Of a stretch of DNA of 9,314 nucleotides, positions 5,255 to 9,314 are shown piece after piece (the stretch's first letter is position 1; each line of letters opens with the position of its first letter). The position numbers and the translations under genes are program-made. The notes below the pieces were generated by a model that did not search any database, was not told where the DNA came from, and worked only from the letters and a program-made list of their open reading frames with translations. Origin of the DNA: Verrucomicrobia bacterium UBA6775 (GTDB lineage: Bacteria; Verrucomicrobiota; Verrucomicrobiia; Limisphaerales; UBA1096). The stretch is taken from the NCBI GenBank assembly GCA_002453165.1, contig DKGH01000120.1, positions 1-9,314 of the forward strand. Reading direction: 5' to 3'.

Positions 5255-6693
5255 GGCAAATACGCCTTCAATCTTTCAACCCCCGCCGGGTTATTTTCGG
5301 CTTTATTTTTTACGGGGTCGAATCCGGTGGATTGATCGTATAATTCCACTTTGCTGAGTTGCCCGTTTTTTCGCGTGACGATGAGCCGGTGGAACTGCGT
5401 TCGCACGGTGATGCCATCGCGCCAGTAGCTCAGCGCAGCATCCCGAACCTTGGCTGATGGATCGTCCAGCACCTTGGCCAAACTTTTGCCGTCCAGCGGG
5501 TGTTCCGTTTTTTTGAATTCCGGCTTGGCCAGATCGATCAACGTCGGGAACAAATCGAGCGACTCGACCAACGCGTTGCTGCTTGAGCCGGCCTGTTTCA
5601 TCCCCGGCACGCTGATGATGAGTGGGCTGATCACAGCGCGCTCAAGCGGGGTGTGCTTGGCCCACAACGCCGAGTCGCCAAGGTTCCAACCGTGGTCGCC
5701 CCAGAGCACCACGATCGTGTTATCGCTCAAGCCGGTTTTGTCCAGGGCGTCCAGCACACGGCCGACCTGCCGGTCGGTATAGCGGACGCAGGCCAAATAG
5801 GCGCGCCGCGCGTTGATGACGTTTTCCGGTGAGAGTGGACGCTTGGGATAGGGAAAGTCGTACTTAAAAAACTCGCCGCTGCCGTGCCAGTAGGGCGAGT
5901 TGATTTTTTCAGGATGGGGCGGCGGCGGTATATCGGCCTCCTTCATTGCTTCCCAATCCTGCTTTGGAGCAACAAATGGAAGGTGCGGCTTGAAAAAGCC
6001 CAGCCCCATGAAAAACGGTTTGTCGCGCTTGGCCAAGTGATGCAGCCGTGCGACTGCGTGCGCGGCCATCTGGCCGTCCGGCAGGTCGTCGTCGCCCTCG
6101 ACGGTGAAGTCAAAAAGATCCTTTGCTCCGGAGCCGTCCTCGCGGTGGATGCCGTTTGCGTAGGCGAAGAAAATCCCCCAGCCTCGTTTCCATGTGCCGT
6201 ATGGGGTGGACATTTCGGTCCAGGCATTCGGCACCTCGTCGCGGCCGTCTCCGGCGCCGTTGTAGGCGTAAACCCGTCCGTCAGCGGTGTGCGAAATCTT
6301 GCCGATCAACACCGTGTGATAGCCGCTGCGCTTGAACAGTTCCGGCATGCTTTGGGCTCCCGGCAACGTCTCAGCCGTCAGGGCGGTTTTGCCGGCGTAA
6401 AAGCCGGCGTTGCCCCCGGTGAAGCCGGTCACGGCCGGGCTGCGGCCGGTGAGCATCGCGTAACGCGAGGCGCCACAGGTCGGCACCTGCACGAAGTGAT
6501 TGCGAAACACCATGCCGCGCCTGGCCAAGCGATCGATGTTTGGCGAGGGCGCGTATTCGACGCCGTAGCAGCCAAGCTCCGGACGCAGGTCGTCGACGGC
6601 GATGAAAAGCACGTTCATCGGCTTGGCCTTGGCCGCGTACGCTTGGCCAAGCGCAGTGACCGCCGCTGCTGCAAAAAAAAGAAAACGGATCAT
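5251..6693 (-). CDS. Exported sulfatase, iduronate-2-sulfatase-like
   Basis: This 480-residue type I sulfatase hydrolyses sulfate esters, probably on a sulfated polysaccharide fragment. A signal peptide is clear: Met-Ile-Arg, a hydrophobic FLFFAAAAV core and AYA before a likely cleavage after residue 20, so it acts in the periplasm or outside. Metal-binding VDD is at 33-35. The formylglycine motif is CGASR at 73-77 followed by LTG, with Cys73 the residue to be modified; Ala replaces the usual Pro (CxAxR). Other active-site candidates are K132 and H135, K235 and H237 in FKPH, D333 and H334 in WGDHG, and K346. Length is normal for the family. The ATG follows the aldolase stop by 3 nt without a Shine-Dalgarno, so it is probably coupled. 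It needs a formylglycine-generating enzyme, which is not in the window. The exact substrate is unknown. Confidence 0.92.
   Translation of the reverse strand: MIRFLFFAAAAVTALGQAYAAKAKPMNVLFIAVDDLRPELGCYGVEYAPSPNIDRLARRGMVFRNHFVQVPTCGASRYAMLTGRSPAVTGFTGGNAGFYAGKTALTAETLPGAQSMPELFKRSGYHTVLIGKISHTADGRVYAYNGAGDGRDEVPNAWTEMSTPYGTWKRGWGIFFAYANGIHREDGSGAKDLFDFTVEGDDDLPDGQMAAHAVARLHHLAKRDKPFFMGLGFFKPHLPFVAPKQDWEAMKEADIPPPPHPEKINSPYWHGSGEFFKYDFPYPKRPLSPENVINARRAYLACVRYTDRQVGRVLDALDKTGLSDNTIVVLWGDHGWNLGDSALWAKHTPLERAVISPLIISVPGMKQAGSSSNALVESLDLFPTLIDLAKPEFKKTEHPLDGKSLAKVLDDPSAKVRDAALSYWRDGITVRTQFHRLIVTRKNGQLSKVELYDQSTGFDPVKNKAENNPAGVERLKAYLP
5278..5311 (+). terminator. Possible pyrH terminator inside the sulfatase 3' end
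   Basis: On the plus strand, 25 nt after the pyrH stop, AACCC (5278-5282) can pair with GGGTT (5288-5292), followed by ATTTT. Alternatively GCCG (5285-5288) pairs with CGGC (5298-5301), followed directly by TTTATTTTTT (5302-5311). The stems are short, but the second is followed by a good T run. On the minus strand the same bases encode the sulfatase C-terminus near KNKAENNPAG. Confidence 0.4.
5473..5482. repeat. TTGGCCAA core in the sulfatase (CTTGGCCAAA)
   Basis: Exact 8-bp core at 5474-5481 with one conserved outer base. It encodes Leu-Ala-Lys within KSLAKVL near the sulfatase C-terminus. Confidence 0.6.
6027..6037. repeat. GCTTGGCCAAG near-palindrome in the sulfatase
   Basis: Eleven of twelve bases match, with T in place of the last C. 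It encodes Leu-Ala-Lys within HHLAKRD (residues 218-224). Confidence 0.75.
6519..6530. repeat. GCCTGGCCAAGC near-palindrome in the sulfatase
   Basis: Eleven of twelve bases match (T to C at the third base). GATC flanks it, as at the copies at 899 and 3212. It encodes Leu-Ala-Arg within DRLARRG (residues 54-60). Confidence 0.7.
6640..6653. repeat. CGCTTGGCCAAGCG palindrome in the sulfatase signal peptide
   Basis: A perfect 14-bp palindrome identical to the intergenic copy at 898-911. It encodes Ala-Leu-Gly-Gln-Ala just before the predicted cleavage site. Two partial copies, GCTTGGCC at 6621-6628 and TTGGCC at 6629-6634, lie directly next to it. Confidence 0.85.
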
Positions 6694-6696
6694 GGA

Positions 6697-7509
6697 TCAA
6701 ATGTTTACGTCGCCGCCCGGGCCGTCGCCGGTCTTGAGGCCAAGCGATTCGCGGATCTCCGCCAGCTCGGTGCGGATGCCGTTTTTGAAAAAGATGATGT
6801 CGGCCTTGTGAATCAGCAGGTTGGCGCCCATGTCGACAAACCGCGCCTGACTGGCGATGTCGCCCCAGGCGTGGATTCCCGCGCCGACGCCTTTTGCCCG
6901 GGCCTTGGTGAAAATTATCTCGGCCGTTTTCAGGAACGTCGGGTCATCGTACTGCTCCGGCACGCCGAGATTGGACGACAGGTCATGCGGGCCGATGAGC
7001 ACCGAGTCGATGCCCGGTACGTCAAGGATGCGGTCGAGATTATCCACCGCCGGCACACTCTCGATGTTTATGATAAGCAGGTTGTCCTGATTAAACCCGG
7101 GCGCGTAGTCGGCAAGCTCGCCCGGCAACGGCTGGCCGGCGAGGGCGTCGTCAAGTCGCTGCCCCTTGAGCGGCCGCAGCTTGGAAGCACCTCGGAGTTG
7201 TTGCACCTGCTCGACCTGCTCAATGTACGGCGCGACCACCCCGGCCGCCCCGTCGTCGAGCACCATCGTCGCCTCGTATGGCGAGGGTGAAACGATACGC
7301 ACGAGTGGTGGCAGGCCCATCGCCTTGTACGTGCGGCACATCCACGAGACCTGACTGCGATCGAGCGCAATATGCTCGGTATCGATGAAAACAAAATCGA
7401 GTCCGCTGTCGCCGAGTACCTTCGGCCAGAACGGCGAAGGCGAAACGATGAGCGTGCCGAAAACCGGGCCGCCGTTGTTCAGCGCCTCTTTCAGTTCAAC
7501 CGGGGTCAT
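6697..7509 (-). CDS. HpcH/HpaI-family aldolase
   Basis: This 270-residue class II (metal-dependent) aldolase belongs to the family of 4-hydroxy-2-oxoheptanedioate aldolase and 2-keto-3-deoxy-sugar-acid aldolases, which cleave a 2-keto-4-hydroxy acid into pyruvate and an aldehyde. The catalytic His is H46 in DTEH, the substrate-binding Arg is R71 in LVRI, and the metal ligands are E150 in NIES and D176 in GPHDLSS; these positions closely match H45, R70, E149 and D175 of E. coli HpaI. VLDDGAAGVVAPYIE at 83-97 is another family block. The ATG is firmly placed by a near-perfect Shine-Dalgarno 9 nt upstream. The gene follows a Gfo/Idh/MocA oxidoreductase by 1 nt and precedes the sulfatase by 3 nt, suggesting cleavage of an oxidised sugar acid. 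The substrate is inferred only at this class level. Confidence 0.9.
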   Translation of the reverse strand: MTPVELKEALNNGGPVFGTLIVSPSPFWPKVLGDSGLDFVFIDTEHIALDRSQVSWMCRTYKAMGLPPLVRIVSPSPYEATMVLDDGAAGVVAPYIEQVEQVQQLRGASKLRPLKGQRLDDALAGQPLPGELADYAPGFNQDNLLIINIESVPAVDNLDRILDVPGIDSVLIGPHDLSSNLGVPEQYDDPTFLKTAEIIFTKARAKGVGAGIHAWGDIASQARFVDMGANLLIHKADIIFFKNGIRTELAEIRESLGLKTGDGPGGDVNI

Positions 7510-7510
7510 G

Positions 7511-8617
7511 TCAGCAAATCACCTCCACAAGTTGCCCTGTTTTACCGGACTCGACGGCGGCAAAAACCGTGGCGGCAATATCGCGACCGGCCTGCGCGTT
7601 GAGAATCGGCTCGCTGCCGGTGTCGAGTGCCCGCGCAAAATCGTCCATCAACAGGAAATCGTTCTCGTTGGCGATACGTTCGTTTTTGAATTCCAACGGC
7701 GGCTGGTCTCGATAGTAGATGCTCACCTCCGGCCGGGCCTCGGAGATGACCAATCCACCCTTCGAGCCGATGACGTGAATCTTGATCTCGCCGATGTCCG
7801 GGTGGCTCGCTGCGCCGATACGGCCAATGCACAACGAGCCGATGATACCCCCACCCAACTCCAGCGACACAGTGGCGAGGTCGTCCACGTTGTTGTCCAC
7901 GTTGGCCTGATGAAAATGCGTCGCCGTCCGGGCAAACACGCGCTGCACATTCTGGCCGGTCAAAAGTTGCACGTAGCCCAGCGGGTAGATGCCCTCGATC
8001 TGCAACTCACCCATCGCCTCCCTGCCCACGCCACCGTCCGAGCCATCGGCATGAGCCTCCATCTGCCGCTCGAGCCAGTCGATTGGCGGATCGCCCTCCG
8101 CGCGCGAGCCCTTGGGCGGGCCGGCATCTTTCGAAAAATAAAAATCAACGTGTATCGCCTGCAACGCTCCGATTGCACCGGAAGCAATCGCCTCTTTCGC
8201 CTGAATCACTGCGGGCAGGTAGTTCCGGTTCCAGAGAAGGAATTTCACGTCATTGCGTTGAACTGCCTCGACAAGCCGATTGCACTCGGAGAGGCGGGTG
8301 GACATCGGTTTGTCGGCTATCACGTGCAGCCCGGCATCGGCGGCACGCACCGCGAGATCGCAGTGCCGCTCCGCCTCCGGGCTGACCGCCGCTATTTCGA
8401 GATCGTACTCGGCGATCGCCTTGGCCACGTCGGGCACGTACGGGATCCCAAACTCATCGGCGAACTTCTGATTGCGCTGATGCACCCAGTCCGGCTGATC
8501 GGCGTCATCCGTCACGACGACCAACTCAAACCGCGGATGCGCCGACACGGCACGCGGCAGGTAACAGTGCTTCACCACACTGAACACGCCGGCCCGGAAT
8601 GTCTTCGTCTCCGCCAC
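7511..8617 (-). CDS. Gfo/Idh/MocA-family oxidoreductase
   Basis: This 368-residue protein belongs to the NAD(P)-dependent Gfo/Idh/MocA family, which oxidises or reduces hydroxyl groups of sugars, inositols and sugar acids. The family lysine sits in ADKPMST at 101-107 (K103), in the form of the usual E-K-P motif. The alpha/beta C-terminal domain follows from about residue 125. The N-terminal dinucleotide motif is unusual: where GxGxxG is expected the protein reads AGVFSVVKHCYLP (9-21), with one Gly only. The GTG at 8617 is chosen because AAAGGAGG lies 9 nt upstream; an in-frame GTG at 8638 would add seven residues and place that site inside the gene. It lies 1 nt after the upstream oxidoreductase and 1 nt before the aldolase. 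The substrate is unknown. Confidence 0.88.
   Translation of the reverse strand: MAETKTFRAGVFSVVKHCYLPRAVSAHPRFELVVVTDDADQPDWVHQRNQKFADEFGIPYVPDVAKAIAEYDLEIAAVSPEAERHCDLAVRAADAGLHVIADKPMSTRLSECNRLVEAVQRNDVKFLLWNRNYLPAVIQAKEAIASGAIGALQAIHVDFYFSKDAGPPKGSRAEGDPPIDWLERQMEAHADGSDGGVGREAMGELQIEGIYPLGYVQLLTGQNVQRVFARTATHFHQANVDNNVDDLATVSLELGGGIIGSLCIGRIGAASHPDIGEIKIHVIGSKGGLVISEARPEVSIYYRDQPPLEFKNERIANENDFLLMDDFARALDTGSEPILNAQAGRDIAATVFAAVESGKTGQLVEVIC
7519..7526 (-). promoter_or_regulatory. Strong Shine-Dalgarno for the aldolase
   Basis: GGAGGTGA on the minus strand matches the anti-Shine-Dalgarno of 16S rRNA over eight bases and lies 9 nt before the ATG at 7509, inside the end of the oxidoreductase gene. 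It is, with the site at 8627-8634, the strongest in the window, which suggests high translation of the aldolase. Confidence 0.85.
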
Positions 8618-8618
8618 C

Positions 8619-9314
8619 TCAGTTGCCCTCCTTTCCACTGATCACCTGCCTGCTTTTCGCAGACTCCAAAACTTGATCCAAGACCTCGACCGCTCTCGTT
8701 GTATCGGCCACTGTCACGCTTGGCGCACGTTGTTCGCTGATGGCATCGACAAATTCCTGCAGTTGCCCGACCAAGTCGGCACGCCCCTGACTCGCGCGAA
8801 TTGCATTCGGCTGGCCTCCGCTATAGAGCAGATTCATGTTGTGATGATCATCCGCGTAGGCCGCGCCGGTGCCGCCGATCATCGTCAGCGAAAAGTAATC
8901 ACCACCACTCGGCAACGACGCAGCGACATCGATCATCGCCATGCCGTCGTTCGCAAACCCAAGGTGGAACTGGATGTATTCCGGATTGGCCGCAGACTGC
9001 AGTGACCACACCGTCTCCGGCGTACTGCCGAACAGCCAGCAGGCGAGATCGGCGTCCGGCAGGATGCGATCAGCCAGCGCCCCGACACCCTCACCGGGCG
9101 GCAACCAGCGGTGGATGCGCAATAGTCCCGCTTGGCCAAGTTTGTTGTCATCGAGGCTGCGCTTGACCGATTGGACTGATGGCAAAAAGCGCCACGGATG
9201 GGCCGGCATCAGCAGCGTGTTCGCTTGGCCAAGCGCGGCGAGACTGCCTCCGGTCGCCCCGGCAAGAACCGGTTTTCCGTTTGCCGAAGCCTCCTTGGCC
9301 AAGCGCTCGGCAGC
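8619..9314 (-). CDS. Gfo/Idh/MocA-family oxidoreductase, 5' end outside the window
   Basis: The visible 231 residues run from the window edge to a TGA at 8619 and correspond to the end of the nucleotide-binding domain plus the alpha/beta C-terminal domain of a Gfo/Idh/MocA oxidoreductase. LAKEASANGKPVL near the edge matches the helix and strand that normally lead to the E-K-P motif, here replaced by AGATGG. ADRILPDADLACWLFGSTPETV fits the helix with the family's substrate-side Asp and the following Gly-x-x-Pro turn. The C-terminal third, with a beta strand rich segment and VGQLQEFVDAISEQRAP, also fits the family. The N-terminal Rossmann core is not visible. It is the first visible gene of the catabolic operon and differs clearly from its downstream neighbour, so the pair is not a recent duplication. 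Its exact role is unknown. Confidence 0.75.
   Translation of the reverse strand, partial: AAERLAKEASANGKPVLAGATGGSLAALGQANTLLMPAHPWRFLPSVQSVKRSLDDNKLGQAGLLRIHRWLPPGEGVGALADRILPDADLACWLFGSTPETVWSLQSAANPEYIQFHLGFANDGMAMIDVAASLPSGGDYFSLTMIGGTGAAYADDHHNMNLLYSGGQPNAIRASQGRADLVGQLQEFVDAISEQRAPSVTVADTTRAVEVLDQVLESAKSRQVISGKEGN
8627..8634 (-). promoter_or_regulatory. Shine-Dalgarno AAAGGAGG fixing the GTG start at 8617
   Basis: AAAGGAGG on the minus strand lies 9 nt before the GTG at 8617 and overlaps the last codons of the upstream gene. The spacing decides this start over the GTG at 8638. Confidence 0.8.
9130..9140. repeat. GCTTGGCCAAG near-palindrome in the partial oxidoreductase
   Basis: Eleven of twelve bases match (last C is T). 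It encodes Leu-Gly-Gln-Ala within NKLGQAG. First of three copies in 175 bp. Confidence 0.75.
9222..9235. repeat. CGCTTGGCCAAGCG palindrome in the partial oxidoreductase
   Basis: The third perfect 14-bp copy in the window. It encodes Ala-Leu-Gly-Gln-Ala, the same peptide as the copy in the sulfatase signal peptide although the proteins are unrelated. Confidence 0.85.
9294..9304. repeat. CTTGGCCAAGC near-palindrome at the window edge
   Basis: Eleven of twelve bases match (first G is C). It encodes Leu-Ala-Lys within ERLAKEA, in a different codon phase from the copy 70 bp away in the same gene. Confidence 0.75.

Noticed and set aside
5884..7290. Plus-strand open frame of 468 codons opposite the sulfatase and aldolase
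   Set aside because: Antisense to two genes with intact catalytic motifs and crossing their junction; no recognisable domain or ribosome binding site.
7385..8641. Plus-strand open frame of 418 codons opposite the Gfo/Idh/MocA gene
   Set aside because: Shadow frame; the minus strand has the family motif, good ribosome binding sites and operon spacing.
898..9304. Palindrome copies as a CRISPR array or mobile repeat (IS ends, MITE)
   Set aside because: Spacing is irregular, copies are 8-14 bp, they are embedded in intact reading frames without added codons, and there are no target-site duplications or cas or transposase genes.

Overview
The window is GC-rich bacterial chromosome with tightly packed genes and no tRNA, rRNA, transposase, phage gene or CRISPR array that I can see. 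The gene mix suggests the Planctomycetota/Verrucomicrobiota (PVC) group, most likely Verrucomicrobiota: a lysine-rich histone-like protein tail, an exported iduronate-2-sulfatase-like enzyme, paired Gfo/Idh/MocA oxidoreductases, and a tyrA-aroA-cmk-plsC run. This assignment is inference; there is no rRNA or other marker gene to fix it.

Layout. (1) 2-82 (+) is the C-terminus of a Lys/Ala-rich protein, followed by an intrinsic terminator at 111-150. (2) 177-896 (+) is a PolB-type 3'-5' exonuclease. (3) 917-4354 (-) is a four-gene housekeeping operon transcribed tyrA, aroA, cmk, plsC, with junctions between a 3-nt gap and an 11-nt overlap: tyrosine synthesis, the shikimate pathway, pyrimidine nucleotide synthesis and phospholipid synthesis. 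(4) 4355-4507 is the divergent intergenic region with the probable tyrA and pyrH promoters. (5) 4508-5254 (+) is pyrH (UMP kinase), whose stop codon lies inside the palindrome TTAA shared with the convergent sulfatase. (6) 5251-9314 (-) is a second operon, cut by the window edge, transcribed Gfo/Idh/MocA (partial), a second Gfo/Idh/MocA, an HpcH/HpaI-type aldolase and an exported sulfatase, with 1-3 nt gaps. It reads as a small catabolic unit: desulfation outside the cytoplasm, then oxidation and retro-aldol cleavage of a sugar or sugar acid. The substrate cannot be told from the sequence.

The most striking signal is not a gene. The palindrome GCTTGGCCAAGC (core TTGGCCAA) recurs across the window: 11 exact core octamers and 6 exact 12-mers in 9.3 kb, where about 0.14 and 0.0006 would be expected with equal base frequencies. 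Copies lie in five genes of unrelated function, in different reading frames, in a signal peptide, and in the 20-nt gap between two convergent genes. This points to selection or spread at the DNA level, like the HIP1 palindrome of cyanobacteria or DNA uptake sequences, but with a sequence I do not recognise as described.
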